DNA of 41,264 nt from Thermoplasma sp. Kam2015 (GTDB taxonomy: Archaea; Thermoplasmatota; Thermoplasmata; Thermoplasmatales; Thermoplasmataceae), in the NCBI RefSeq assembly GCF_003205235.1, contig NZ_QJSM01000012.1:1-41264 (forward strand), read 5' to 3'. Made by a program: the position numbers and the translations under genes. Positions 7,919 through 16,841 of the stretch are shown in pieces; the first letter of the stretch is position 1, and each line of letters opens with the position of its first letter. The notes below the pieces were generated by a model, which was not told the origin of the DNA, made no database searches, and saw only the letters and a list, made by a program, of their open reading frames with translations.

Positions 7919-9130
7919 CGATACACTGCGATCCATCAGATCCCCGAATTCAGATATCAGCGTAGTTGCGTATATCCCTCTCCCAAGAATGAAATCCATG
8001 ACGTTGCCTGAGACTGAGAAATTTAAAGGCTTGGCGGAGACGATGCGTCTGTCACCCGTTGAGGAAAGGTGCGGATATTCCCTGTTTCTGAACATATCAG
8101 TTTCCACATGTTCCTCTTCCAGAATCCTTGCCTCTATCTCCCCGAACTCGCTTCTGTCAGGCCCGACCTCAGATCCAATTATTGGGATTGTTATTCTGAT
8201 CTTATCCGATCTGATGAGTTCGTTTATCCTGTTAACGTTGATCTCGTTAACCTCGATTGGCCTGGATTTATCTGGATTGAAATATGTGTCAACCGGGTAC
8301 GCGACATCCCCAGGTATAGCCGTATTGAGACCATATCTCTCTATCCTTGCACTCAGCATTTTGTTGAATAGATACGACTGATAGGCATGGACGAACATTA
8401 TTGCCAGATTCTTCGGAAGCGCGTCAAAAGCGCCTTCAAAGGTGTGGTGCTGTGCGTAGTATCCTATCAGCGATCTCTCGAATTTCAGAGTTCTGGGAAA
8501 CTCCTCAAGTGCAGAAGCATGGTCAAGGGTCTCTATGAACTTCCTCCTGTAGTCCTCTGTATCATAGCGTTCGTCATAGATATACAGGCGCACGGCGTCC
8601 TCATACTTCCCCATAACTATGAGGCGCCCAATGTCATGTGTGTTGCTGCGCCTGGATCCAAACCTCTGCTGACCAAAATAGTTTGGAAAGCCGCCCCTCT
8701 CCATCATAGCCGTATACTGATCCATGATCCAGCTATCATCAGGCCCTTGGAATCTTATTCTGAAATGGTTGGCAGTTAGATCGCCCAGCTTAAGATAGTG
8801 ATCGCTTCTGAAGGTTTCAAGCACCCTGAAGCCGTTGAAGGCCAGATCTGAAACGTCAACGGGCGCATTTATGCAGAAATACTGGATCTTCGTTGCCCTC
8901 TTGTCCTTCGTTCCAGCATATGATATCCTCTTTCTGCTTATTCTAAGCGCAGAGGCCATGGCTTCCACGACCTTATTTGTATCCCAGTCGATTACCTCTG
9001 CCTTTACTATCAGATAGCGTCCTCTCTCGTTTTTTGGGATCTCTGCGATCTCCTCGACGAAAAAGTCCTCCGGCTTCATCTTTATGCTTATCGGATGCCC
9101 GCCTCTCACTGAACGATCACCACTTAACAT
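7904..9130 (-). CDS. truD: tRNA pseudouridine(13) synthase TruD
   Basis: A 408-residue TruD-family pseudouridine synthase, which isomerises U13 in tRNA (in eukaryotes Pus7 acts more widely). The N-terminal KPEDFFVEEI is the usual opening, and the catalytic motif YAGTKDKRATKIQ carries the active-site Asp. NYFGQQRFG is the family's second hallmark. The insertion domain with conserved LxxxxS lies in the C-terminal half (FVHAYQSYLFNKMLSARI). Length is normal for archaea. It is convergent with the glycosyltransferase and shares its last 15 bp with it. It is probably monocistronic, with a TTTGCTTAAACG promoter-like stretch upstream. Confidence 0.95.
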   Translation of the reverse strand: MLSGDRSVRGGHPISIKMKPEDFFVEEIAEIPKNERGRYLIVKAEVIDWDTNKVVEAMASALRISRKRISYAGTKDKRATKIQYFCINAPVDVSDLAFNGFRVLETFRSDHYLKLGDLTANHFRIRFQGPDDSWIMDQYTAMMERGGFPNYFGQQRFGSRRSNTHDIGRLIVMGKYEDAVRLYIYDERYDTEDYRRKFIETLDHASALEEFPRTLKFERSLIGYYAQHHTFEGAFDALPKNLAIMFVHAYQSYLFNKMLSARIERYGLNTAIPGDVAYPVDTYFNPDKSRPIEVNEINVNRINELIRSDKIRITIPIIGSEVGPDRSEFGEIEARILEEEHVETDMFRNREYPHLSSTGDRRIVSAKPLNFSVSGNVMDFILGRGIYATTLISEFGDLMDRSVSSDWL

Positions 9131-9220
9131 ACGATCCTGCGTTTAAGCAAATTCGATCAGGTCAATTGAAACGAAAGGACAAAACAGCGTTCGTTTCAGG
9201 ATAACATATTGACATGGGCC

Positions 9221-10318
9221 TCAATAAACCTTCACCTGCCGGTACAGGTTATCCCTCTCCACAGGGACCATACCGAGATCCTTTATGCTCCTTATTATGA
9301 TCTCCTTATGCAGATTGCCCACGTTCTTGCCAGTTGCCGGTATCACGCGTTCATCATAGATTGTACCGCCCCAATCGTTTGACCCGTAGAGTATGGCAAG
9401 CTGTCCCATCTCCACACCGTTGGTGAGCCAGGAGCTCTGTATTATGGGAAGATGATAGTTGAGCACTATTCTTGAGATGGCAACATTCCTGATGACGTCC
9501 TCGGCCTGTGATCTATGATCGAGAACACCCTCCCTCTGCAGCTGAGTATTATCAGGTTCCATGTTCCATGCCGTGAAGGATAAGAAGCCATGGTACTTCT
9601 TCTGGAGATCCCTTATCGCTATGAGGTGATGAGCCTTGTTCACGCTCTTCTCTATATGACCATACACCATGGTTGCTGAGGTCCTGACTCCGATCCTGTG
9701 CGCAGTCTCCATGATCTCAAGCCACTGTTTGCCGCTTCCAGGGGGCCTTCCAAGGGCTACCCTGACGTCCTCATCCAGTATCTCGGCGCCTGCACCGGGT
9801 ATTGTCTCCAGGCCAGCCTCTCTCAAGATCGATATGGTATCCTCATAGCTCATCCGCGCCTTTCTGGAGATGAAATTTATCTCCGCAGTGGAGAGCCCGT
9901 TTATACCTACATCCGGGAACTCCTTCCTTATCCTTCTGAATACCTCAATATAATAATCAAGATCCAGATTGGGATTGACTCCGCCCTGTATGAGCACCTG
10001 GCGTATACCCAGTGGATAATACTTCCTGATCTCCTCTATAACCTGATCGGGCGTCATCGTGTACGCATCAGGCTCCTTGCCTGTTCTGTAAAAAGCACAG
10101 AATTTGCATCTAACATTGCACACGTTCGTATAGTTGAGTATTATGTTTGAAACGAATGAGACGCGGTTGCCGCTTATCCTTTCGGTTATCTTTCTTGCGA
10201 GCTTGCCAAGATCGTTCACGTCTGCTTCGTCATACATGAAAATGATATCATCTACATCCAGATCCTCGCCACTCTCCACTTTTCTCTCGATTGATGAAAT
10301 GTAATTGGATACTATCAC
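9221..10318 (-). CDS. mqnC: cyclic dehypoxanthinyl futalosine synthase (radical SAM), menaquinone pathway
   Basis: A 365-residue radical SAM enzyme of the MqnC type. It cyclises dehypoxanthine futalosine (DHFL) to cyclic DHFL in futalosine-pathway menaquinone synthesis. The [4Fe-4S] motif is CNVRCKFC (C67, C71, C74), followed by AFYR, GIRQVLIQGGVNP, IPGAGAEIL (the MqnC/E/CofH fingerprint) and SATMVYGHIE. The tail GGTIYDERVIPATGK matches MqnC better than CofH or MqnE. It starts with GTG at 10318, with a TTAATAAC box about 23 bp upstream. The paralogue mqnE (12237) and mqnA (13331) are on the other strand 2 kb away. The B12/radical-SAM gene lies immediately upstream on the same strand, 51 bp away. 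Confidence 0.9.
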   Translation of the reverse strand: MIVSNYISSIERKVESGEDLDVDDIIFMYDEADVNDLGKLARKITERISGNRVSFVSNIILNYTNVCNVRCKFCAFYRTGKEPDAYTMTPDQVIEEIRKYYPLGIRQVLIQGGVNPNLDLDYYIEVFRRIRKEFPDVGINGLSTAEINFISRKARMSYEDTISILREAGLETIPGAGAEILDEDVRVALGRPPGSGKQWLEIMETAHRIGVRTSATMVYGHIEKSVNKAHHLIAIRDLQKKYHGFLSFTAWNMEPDNTQLQREGVLDHRSQAEDVIRNVAISRIVLNYHLPIIQSSWLTNGVEMGQLAILYGSNDWGGTIYDERVIPATGKNVGNLHKEIIIRSIKDLGMVPVERDNLYRQVKVY

Positions 10319-10369
10319 GATACACTATTTTTCTATGGTTATTAACGTTTGCCTCTCATTTGCTGAACA

Positions 10370-12067
10370 TCATGAATTTTCCTCAGAACCGCGGATACGC
10401 ATACCCCCTATGACTTCCTCATAGGATCTGTAAAGCAGTATGAGAAGCGAGGTGAGAGTCGGCTTGTGCTTGTTGGACCACTCTATATCCTTGCTCATGT
10501 ATGCAAGATGTTTGTCTACCCTGTTGCTCTTGCAGTAGTTATTTCCATGCCTATAGTTCTGCACATTTCTTATTATGGTATCCCTTGTTTCGCGATCTAT
10601 GTCGCCTACATCGTATCTCAGCTGGGTCATCCTTATCTCAGCGTCATAGGTTGCGTTCACTATGTCCTCCCTGCTCATCCACTGAGTCTCATAATCAAGG
10701 AAATCATACCATGTCTTTCCGGTGTCAAGTATGTGGTATATTTCTGCCAGGCTTCTGGCGAGGACATTGAAGCCATAAAGATCGGACTTCTCGTACCAGA
10801 GTGATCCGGGATCAACAAATGGCGCTATGGGGGATATGAAGGTGCTAAGCTTCATTCTGGATCCCTTGAAGTCCTTCATCAGTTTACCAGCATATTCCAC
10901 CGTATCGATAACATTGCCGTAGTCCTGATGAGATAGCCCGATGGAAAAGTAAACATCAAATTTCTTTGATCCGTATTTTTCCGCCAGCCTCAGGGATCTC
11001 TCGAGATCCTCATTGCTGTATCCGCTCTTGTTCCAGTTTCTGATACTCTCATCTGAGGTTTCTGGAGAGATCTCCATGGAAAAATCGACCACGCTCCTGC
11101 TGATCGCCCTTGCATAATCCTCGTTGAAGGGCTTGAAGTACTCAGTGAGTATCGGTATGTCTATTCTGCGATCTCTCAAGCACGCAAAGAACCTTTCATA
11201 GTACTTGGGTCCGGCGAGCGCAAGATCTCCGACCACGAAGACAGGGGAGCCCAGTATCTCTTGGGACAGTTCTATCTCGTCCACAACCCTGCATGGATCC
11301 CTGAACTGGTAATTGATCGCAAAGTTATTCTTATATGAGAAGTTCGAACCTCCGCAGAAACCGCAGTTGAGCTGGCAACCCCTCTCTATGAGGGTGAAGC
11401 CTTCAGGGTTGCGCAGCCAGTCTGCATAGGGAAGATGACCCTTTATGTCGTGATATTTTATTGCGTTTTTAAGCAGAACCTCATAGTTGAAAAAGACGTT
11501 TTCAAGGCCTTTTCTGAAATCATATGGCCTCTCCTCCTTTATCATGCCGTTTTCCCTGTGAACAAGCCCGGGAACATCCGACAGCGATCCACCTTCGATC
11601 AGCGTTTCAGCCAGCTTATATATGCCATACTCCTGAAAATCGCCAGCCAGCACAAAATCCACGAACGGATAGTTCTTCATTATCTCCTTCCTGAAGTAGG
11701 TTGAAGAGTAGCCGCCGAATACAATGTATGAGTTCGGATGCAGGTTCTTCACGATCCTTGCCAGATTGAGCGCCCCATGTGCGTGTGGGAGCCAGTGAAG
11801 ATCTATGCCGTATATTGGCGCCTCAAGATCCCTGAGGTATGATACCGGATCAAACTTTTTGGACTGCACCATCCTGACGGCCACGTTTGCTATTCTTGCA
11901 TTGAAGCCATTCTGAACCAGATAATTAAGCATGCTCACAAAGCCAACAGGATACATCTCGAATACCGGGGTGGATGGGACAACGTCGCTGATAGGCCCTG
12001 GATCTATATCCCTCTTCCTGAAATCATATATAGATGGAGGGTGTATAAAAACAACATCAGCATTCAT
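10370..12067 (-). CDS. B12-binding/radical SAM protein, Ta0216-type family
   Basis: A 565-residue protein. Residues about 1-170 form a cobalamin-binding-like Rossmann domain (VVFIHPPSIYDF, YPVGFVSMLNYLVQNGF, YIVFGGYSSTYF). The classical DxHxxG is only partial: D89 and H91 without the Gly, as in many class-B enzymes. Residues about 225-470 form a radical SAM barrel with CQLNCGFC (C231, C235, C238). A family-specific 90-residue tail follows. I recognise it as the family named after T. acidophilum Ta0216; its reaction is not known to me. It sits between mqnC and mqnE. Class-B enzymes typically methylate unreactive carbons, so ring methylation of menaquinone, or a related thio-methyl chemistry, is a reasonable hypothesis. 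A GCTTAAATAC promoter box lies about 34 bp upstream. Confidence 0.85.
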   Translation of the reverse strand: MNADVVFIHPPSIYDFRKRDIDPGPISDVVPSTPVFEMYPVGFVSMLNYLVQNGFNARIANVAVRMVQSKKFDPVSYLRDLEAPIYGIDLHWLPHAHGALNLARIVKNLHPNSYIVFGGYSSTYFRKEIMKNYPFVDFVLAGDFQEYGIYKLAETLIEGGSLSDVPGLVHRENGMIKEERPYDFRKGLENVFFNYEVLLKNAIKYHDIKGHLPYADWLRNPEGFTLIERGCQLNCGFCGGSNFSYKNNFAINYQFRDPCRVVDEIELSQEILGSPVFVVGDLALAGPKYYERFFACLRDRRIDIPILTEYFKPFNEDYARAISRSVVDFSMEISPETSDESIRNWNKSGYSNEDLERSLRLAEKYGSKKFDVYFSIGLSHQDYGNVIDTVEYAGKLMKDFKGSRMKLSTFISPIAPFVDPGSLWYEKSDLYGFNVLARSLAEIYHILDTGKTWYDFLDYETQWMSREDIVNATYDAEIRMTQLRYDVGDIDRETRDTIIRNVQNYRHGNNYCKSNRVDKHLAYMSKDIEWSNKHKPTLTSLLILLYRSYEEVIGGMRIRGSEENS

Positions 12068-12207
12068 AGGGCACGCGAAGACATTTTTCTGCCGTATTTA
12101 AGCATTTGTCGATGCTAAGTGCGCAAAAATCTTAAATACGTCAAATAAAAAACCAGTTTGCATCTCACGCACCCCTTGATGAAGCTTTTCGCAATGCTGG
12201 CTCCAAG

Positions 12208-12217
12208 TTTAAATATC
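12208..12217 (+). promoter_or_regulatory. TATA box of the mqnE-mqnA operon
   Basis: TTTAAATATC is centred about 25 bp before the ATG at 12237. The 169-bp divergent region 12068-12236 also holds a CTTAAATACG box at about 12131 on the plus strand and a GCTTAAATAC on the minus strand serving the B12/radical-SAM gene. The two arms of the menaquinone cluster therefore share one control region. Confidence 0.55.
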
Positions 12218-12236
12218 AAATGACAATGAGTATAAA

Positions 12237-13334
12237 ATGATATCCTACGATGTTGAATACTGGGTCGAGAGGGCAAGATCCTCCCCCATAACCTTCAACG
12301 AGGCAATGGAACTGTCCGGCATGGATCTATTCGACCTGATGAAGATAGCCAATAGACTTACCGAAACAGACGTCGGTGAAACTGTCACCTACGCTGTTTC
12401 CTACAATATAAATTATACAAATTACTGTACGGCAAGCTGCCCAATCTGTGCCTTTTATGTGCCCTACAAAAACAAGAGATTTGGGAAGGGCTATGAGCTG
12501 AGCAAGGAAATGATAATGCATGAGGCATACGAGGCCAAGAAGAGGCAGGTTACGGAAATACATATAGTCGGCGGCTTTGATCCCGATCTTACGATCGAAT
12601 ACTATGAGGACATGTTCAGGACAATAAGATCAATAGTGCCGGATGTCACCATAAAGGCGTTTACCATACCGGAGATAGATTTCATAGCCAGAACGACAGG
12701 AAACAGTATAAAGGAAGCGGTCTCAAGATTTATGGAAGCCGGTATGAATGCGCATACCGGAGGCGGTGCCGAGATATTCGATCCGGAGATAAGGAAGATC
12801 GTATCTACGCCTGAAAAGATATCCGGAGATAAGTGGTTGGAGGACGCGAAGATAATCCATTCCATGGGGCTCAAGGGCAATTCAACGATGACATATGGCC
12901 ATGTCGAGGGATGGAATCACATCGTCGATCATATGATAAAGATAAGGGACAATCAGTTGGAGGTTCCGGGATTTCTATCATTCATTCCTTTGAAGTTCAG
13001 TCCTGAAAACACTGCTCTTCTCAGATCCGGAAGGGTGAAGGGGCCGGCACCGGTGGACAAGGATCTCAAGGTCATAGCACTTGCCAGGATCATCATGGGC
13101 GATGCCATAAGAAACATAAGCGTCTACTGGGTTGCTCTGGGAAAGCTTGTTGCGCAGATAGCCATAAACGGCGGAGGAAGTGATCTGGTCGGCACAGCGT
13201 ACAGTGAGAAGGTTTTTGGAGCGACGGACAGAAGAACACCCACAACAACGGAGGAGCTCAACCGCCTGATAAGGCAGGCTGGGAAGATACCGGCCATAAG
13301 GGATACTTTCTACAACATAATGGCGTACGCATGA
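12237..13334 (+). CDS. mqnE: aminofutalosine synthase (radical SAM), menaquinone pathway
   Basis: A 365-residue radical SAM enzyme. It adds the adenosyl radical of SAM to 3-[(1-carboxyvinyl)oxy]benzoate to make 6-amino-6-deoxyfutalosine. The cluster motif is CTASCPIC (C64, C68, C71) followed by AFY. Then come EIHIVGGFDPDLTIEYY, TGGGAEIFDPEIRKIVS, GLKGNSTMTYGHVE and FLSFIPLKFSPENT, all typical of MqnE rather than CofH or MqnC. A hallmark of the family is use of the intact radical for addition instead of hydrogen abstraction. It overlaps mqnA by four bases (ATGA), so the two consecutive first steps of the pathway are co-translated. Length is normal. Confidence 0.92.
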   Translation: MISYDVEYWVERARSSPITFNEAMELSGMDLFDLMKIANRLTETDVGETVTYAVSYNINYTNYCTASCPICAFYVPYKNKRFGKGYELSKEMIMHEAYEAKKRQVTEIHIVGGFDPDLTIEYYEDMFRTIRSIVPDVTIKAFTIPEIDFIARTTGNSIKEAVSRFMEAGMNAHTGGGAEIFDPEIRKIVSTPEKISGDKWLEDAKIIHSMGLKGNSTMTYGHVEGWNHIVDHMIKIRDNQLEVPGFLSFIPLKFSPENTALLRSGRVKGPAPVDKDLKVIALARIIMGDAIRNISVYWVALGKLVAQIAINGGGSDLVGTAYSEKVFGATDRRTPTTTEELNRLIRQAGKIPAIRDTFYNIMAYA

Positions 13335-14092
13335 TATCCATAATAGACTTCGCTCACAGCGATCCCCTTTACCTGGGGTTCGAAAACAAGGCCATCGTGG
13401 TGCGCAATAATCCATTCAAAAATCTTGATCTGGTGCTTTCCGGAGACGTTCAGATAGGCATGGTCTCCTTGGTCTCTTATCTGGAGAACGCCGAGAGTTT
13501 GCGCCTTCTGAAGACTGCAAATATACACTCACTGAACAAGACGATATCGACGATTCTGATATCGAGGGCGAACAGACTGAAGAAGGAGATCACAGTTGCC
13601 ATAACGTCCAATACCAGAACAACCGAACTCTATCTGGATCTCGTGCTGTCAAGGCTTGGAATAGATCATAAATTCGTGCATTCCGATCGGAAGGAAGCCG
13701 ACGATCTTTTATCTCTTGCCGAATATGCACTGCTGAATGGTGACGAAGCCCTGGCCGTATACAGAACAAGGATCAACATACTTATGGACGTGGGCAGTGC
13801 GTTCGCACGCATATTTCACATTTCTCCAGTTTACGCCGTGTCAGTTTCGAGGATCGAGGAAGATCCAGATACAGCAGCGCTGGATAGTGCAGTGGTGAGA
13901 TCCGCAGAATTCAAGAGGGAGTGTGCCAGATCCCTCGCCGATCGCCTGAAGATACCAGGTACCGTGGCGGAAGATTACTACAAAACGATACTATACGATT
14001 ACGATACCCATGTATCTGAAACAATAGAGTTCGTGAAAAAGGCCTATGAATCAAGGGCTAGGGATGGTCTATCATCTTCCATGTTCCGCTGA
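13331..14092 (+). CDS. mqnA: chorismate dehydratase MqnA
   Basis: A 253-residue MqnA/MqnD-fold (periplasmic-binding-like) protein. It fits MqnA, which converts chorismate to 3-[(1-carboxyvinyl)oxy]benzoate, the MqnE substrate. Features are the opening IDFAHSDPLY (like DYLNARPL in bacteria), the LDLVLSGDVQIGMVSLVSYL segment, a conserved TSNTRTTELYLDLVL motif (like S-x-TS), LLNGDEAL (the GDxAL motif) and DVGSAFARIFHISPVYAV (like DLGxxWxxxTGLPFVFA). The sequence is divergent. Its coupling to mqnE makes MqnA far likelier than MqnD. Neither mqnB nor mqnD is present in the window. Confidence 0.85.
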   Translation: MISIIDFAHSDPLYLGFENKAIVVRNNPFKNLDLVLSGDVQIGMVSLVSYLENAESLRLLKTANIHSLNKTISTILISRANRLKKEITVAITSNTRTTELYLDLVLSRLGIDHKFVHSDRKEADDLLSLAEYALLNGDEALAVYRTRINILMDVGSAFARIFHISPVYAVSVSRIEEDPDTAALDSAVVRSAEFKRECARSLADRLKIPGTVAEDYYKTILYDYDTHVSETIEFVKKAYESRARDGLSSSMFR

Positions 14093-14118
14093 CATTATCT
14101 GTCGTAGGATCAGGCAAC

Positions 14119-14128
14119 ATTTATTTAT
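14119..14128 (+). promoter_or_regulatory. TATA box of guaB
   Basis: ATTTATTTAT is centred about 25 bp before the ATG at 14149, arguing for that start over an upstream in-frame TTG at 14128, which would lie inside the promoter. Confidence 0.5.
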
Positions 14129-14148
14129 TGGTTTTTACTTCCTTTCGC

Positions 14149-15606
14149 ATGTATAGAGAAAAATTCACGAAGATAACGGAAGGATTCACTTTTGATGATG
14201 TTCTGCTTATGCCAATGCGCACATCCGTGGAGCCAAAGAATGTTGTTGTTTCATCCAGGATAAGCAGGCATATAAGCGTCAAGGTTCCGATAATAAGTTC
14301 TCCAATGGATACCGTGACTGAGGATGCTATGGCCATAGCCATGGCGAGATACGGTGCGATCGGCGTCATACATCGGAATCAGCCGAGAGAAAAGGAGGTG
14401 GAGATGATCAAGCGCGTGAAGCGCGAAGAGACCATCATAATAAGGGATGTCTATACCATAAGCCCGGAGACGCCAATCGAGGTTGCAAAGACGCTGATGG
14501 CAACGAGGAACATAGCCGGCCTGCCGGTTGTCAAGGACGACAAGCTTGTGGGCATCGTCACCAAGAGGGATCTTGAGTTCGTCAAAAAGGGATCATCTGT
14601 ATCGGACGTAATGGTAAGAGACGTGATAACCGCGCCAGAGAACGTTGACATAGAAGAGGCCATAGAGATACTGCATAAGAACAGGATAGAGAAGCTCCCT
14701 CTCGTTGACAGATCTGGGCGCCTCGTAGGGCTCATAACAGCGAAGGACATAATCACGAGGCAAAAGTTTCCCGACGCATCAAGGGACAGCGATGGACAGC
14801 TCATGGTTGGTGCCGCAGTTGGGCCCTTCGACATTGACAGGGCCATTGAGGTTGAAAAAGCCGGCGCTGATTTCATAGTGGTGGATACGGCGCATGCTGA
14901 CAATGAGAACGTGCTCTCCTCAATCCGCAACATGAAGAAGCAGATATCAGTGGATATAGTTGCAGGAAATATCGCCACGGCACAGGCGGCTGAGGATCTC
15001 ATAGCATGCGAAGTGGACGGGCTCAGGGTTGGCATTGGCCCCGGTTCCATATGCACGACTAGGATAGTCGCGGGAGTCGGAGTTCCACAGCTCACTGCAA
15101 TATCGGAGGTTGCAGAGGTGGCTAAGGAGAGCGGGATTCCTGTCATAGCAGATGGCGGCATACGATATTCTGGAGACATAGTCAAGGCCATAGCTGCCGG
15201 AGCGGACGCAGTCATGCTTGGATCCATGCTTGCAGGAACTGAGGAGAGCCCCGGCCAGGAGATGATAATAAACGGCAGGAAATACAAGGCGTATAGGGGA
15301 ATGGGGTCCATAGGTGCCTTAACAACAGGACTCTCAGACAGGTATAGCAAGCTCGGAAACGGTTTCATAGCTGAAGGTGTAGAGGGTGCGGTGCCTTACA
15401 GGGGCCGGGTGGATGAGGTGCTGTTCCAGCTTGTCGGGGGTCTGCGCACAGGTATGGGATACGTGGGTGCGGCAACGATCGAAGATCTGAAGAGAAACGG
15501 GAAGTTCGTGAGAATAACCAATAACGGTCTCAGGGAGAGCCATCCCCATGATATAAGGCTGATAAGCGAGCCGCCCAACTATCAGATCTCCAACATCAAT
15601 CCTTAA
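14149..15606 (+). CDS. guaB: inosine-5'-monophosphate dehydrogenase
   Basis: A 485-residue full-length IMPDH, which oxidises IMP to XMP with NAD+, the committed step to GMP. The N-terminus KITEGFTFDDVLLMP is canonical. Two CBS modules occupy roughly residues 90-205 (MATRNIAGLPVVKDDKLVGIVTKRDL and HKNRIEKLPLVDRSGRLVGLITAKD). The catalytic loop reads GPGSICTTR with its nucleophilic Cys, followed by IADGGIRYSGDIVKAIAAGADAVMLGSMLAGTEE and the flap YRGMGS. All key motifs are present. CBS modules of this family bind purine nucleotides and tune activity. It is monocistronic or joined with the following gene, 50 bp downstream. Confidence 0.96.
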   Translation: MYREKFTKITEGFTFDDVLLMPMRTSVEPKNVVVSSRISRHISVKVPIISSPMDTVTEDAMAIAMARYGAIGVIHRNQPREKEVEMIKRVKREETIIIRDVYTISPETPIEVAKTLMATRNIAGLPVVKDDKLVGIVTKRDLEFVKKGSSVSDVMVRDVITAPENVDIEEAIEILHKNRIEKLPLVDRSGRLVGLITAKDIITRQKFPDASRDSDGQLMVGAAVGPFDIDRAIEVEKAGADFIVVDTAHADNENVLSSIRNMKKQISVDIVAGNIATAQAAEDLIACEVDGLRVGIGPGSICTTRIVAGVGVPQLTAISEVAEVAKESGIPVIADGGIRYSGDIVKAIAAGADAVMLGSMLAGTEESPGQEMIINGRKYKAYRGMGSIGALTTGLSDRYSKLGNGFIAEGVEGAVPYRGRVDEVLFQLVGGLRTGMGYVGAATIEDLKRNGKFVRITNNGLRESHPHDIRLISEPPNYQISNINP

Positions 15607-15656
15607 TTACACCTTTTTGTTATCACCATATCTATTTTTCATGCGATCTGGTCTAT

Positions 15657-16841
15657 ATGATAATCAGAAACCGCTTCACGGATGAGATCGAGGATGCGTA
15701 TCTGGAGTCATGCATTCCGCAGATGAAACCAGATGTTATTGAATCTGCATCGGATTCTCTCAGATCCATGTCCGTGGATCAGATGTCTTCGTCTTTTGAC
15801 AGGGTACTGCAGTACTTGCGCGATAACGTCGGCGCCATACTTCCAAGGATAGCTTCTACAACAGGAAAGCCAGTAAAATATCTGAAATTGGAAATAGAAC
15901 GTTCGATCTCCGCTGCGAGAAGGATGTCGATAATTGCAGATCCAGCATTCTATGCACTGCCGTCATGTTCCGTGATCTATCCAGATTATCAGGATCCAAT
16001 CGCTTCTCTCATCATACCAGCCCTCTTCTTTCTTTCAAACCGTATACCTGTGGCGGTCATTCCTGATAGGTATGCGTTCATTGTTCCATATCTAGTTTAC
16101 AAAGCTTTTTCTGGTTCTGGCCTGCCGAATGGTTCTTTCAGCATATCCGATGGTGATCCTTCTGGTGACCTTCCGCGGGGCTGTCCTGTGGTCTGCTACT
16201 CTACGGACAGGAAGCCAGAGATGCGGGATAATTCAGGCAGTATCTACCTTGATCAAGGCGGCCAGGCCCTGGCCATAGTGTGGAAGGACGCGGATGTGGA
16301 CTTTGCCGCTCAGGATCTTGTAAACTCTATGATCGAAAGACACAGCGTATTTCTGAGAAAGATCATAGTGCATGAGGACATCTTCGAGTACTTCCTAAAC
16401 AGGATGAAGGAACTTCTCTCGTCTATAAAGGCGGGAGACCCCAGTGACGTGTGCACGCAGCTTGGCCCATGTGCCTCGGATCTGGATCTAGTAAGATCGC
16501 TCAACATCATGGCGGAAGCAAGGAGATCAAGATCGCTGATGTTCTCAAAAGGCCCGGAGGGCAATATCATAACACCTTCGCTGATAAACGGCGATATTAT
16601 CGATTTCGATGACATGATATACACCCCGGTTTACATCGTGCAAAGCGCCAATTCTATGGAGTATGCTCTTGCAGCTGCAGGGAAGATGGATCCAGTCAGT
16701 CTCGCACTTTACAGCTCAGATTCAATGCTGTTTCGCATGCTGATTCACAGAACAACATCAAGGTACATAGGTTTGAACCGGTACCCTGATATTTCATATA
16801 TCCCAAACGTTGCCTTCGCGAAACGCGATATATTCCTCTGA
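15657..16841 (+). CDS. divergent aldehyde dehydrogenase-superfamily protein lacking catalytic residues
   Basis: A 394-residue protein, about 80-100 residues shorter than normal ALDHs. The C-terminal half clearly keeps the ALDH architecture: WKDADVDFAAQDLVNSM (normally V..DADLDxA), RKIIVHEDIFEYFLNRMKELLSSIKAGDPSDVCTQLGPCAS (normally kVGdP.d..t.lGP). In place of the ELGGK motif with the general-base Glu it reads DQGGQ, and the GQxCxA segment with the catalytic Cys is replaced by ERHSVFLRK. It should therefore not work as a dehydrogenase. The N-terminal NAD-binding part is also degraded. The frame is intact and has a clean start, so it appears conserved for another role. It follows guaB by 50 bp. 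Non-catalytic function is inference. Confidence 0.7.
   Translation: MIIRNRFTDEIEDAYLESCIPQMKPDVIESASDSLRSMSVDQMSSSFDRVLQYLRDNVGAILPRIASTTGKPVKYLKLEIERSISAARRMSIIADPAFYALPSCSVIYPDYQDPIASLIIPALFFLSNRIPVAVIPDRYAFIVPYLVYKAFSGSGLPNGSFSISDGDPSGDLPRGCPVVCYSTDRKPEMRDNSGSIYLDQGGQALAIVWKDADVDFAAQDLVNSMIERHSVFLRKIIVHEDIFEYFLNRMKELLSSIKAGDPSDVCTQLGPCASDLDLVRSLNIMAEARRSRSLMFSKGPEGNIITPSLINGDIIDFDDMIYTPVYIVQSANSMEYALAAAGKMDPVSLALYSSDSMLFRMLIHRTTSRYIGLNRYPDISYIPNVAFAKRDIFL

Noticed and set aside
9221-10318. Reading the two paralogous radical SAM proteins as CofH/CofG for F420 synthesis
   Set aside because: GAGAEIL/GGGAEIF motifs, the coupling of the second one to an MqnA-type gene and no F420 genes nearby favour MqnC and MqnE.
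13310-13528. Various long antisense frames over the menaquinone, guaB, hut and AMMECR1/MEMO genes
   Set aside because: They mirror the codon pattern of confirmed genes on the other strand; no family signatures or promoters.
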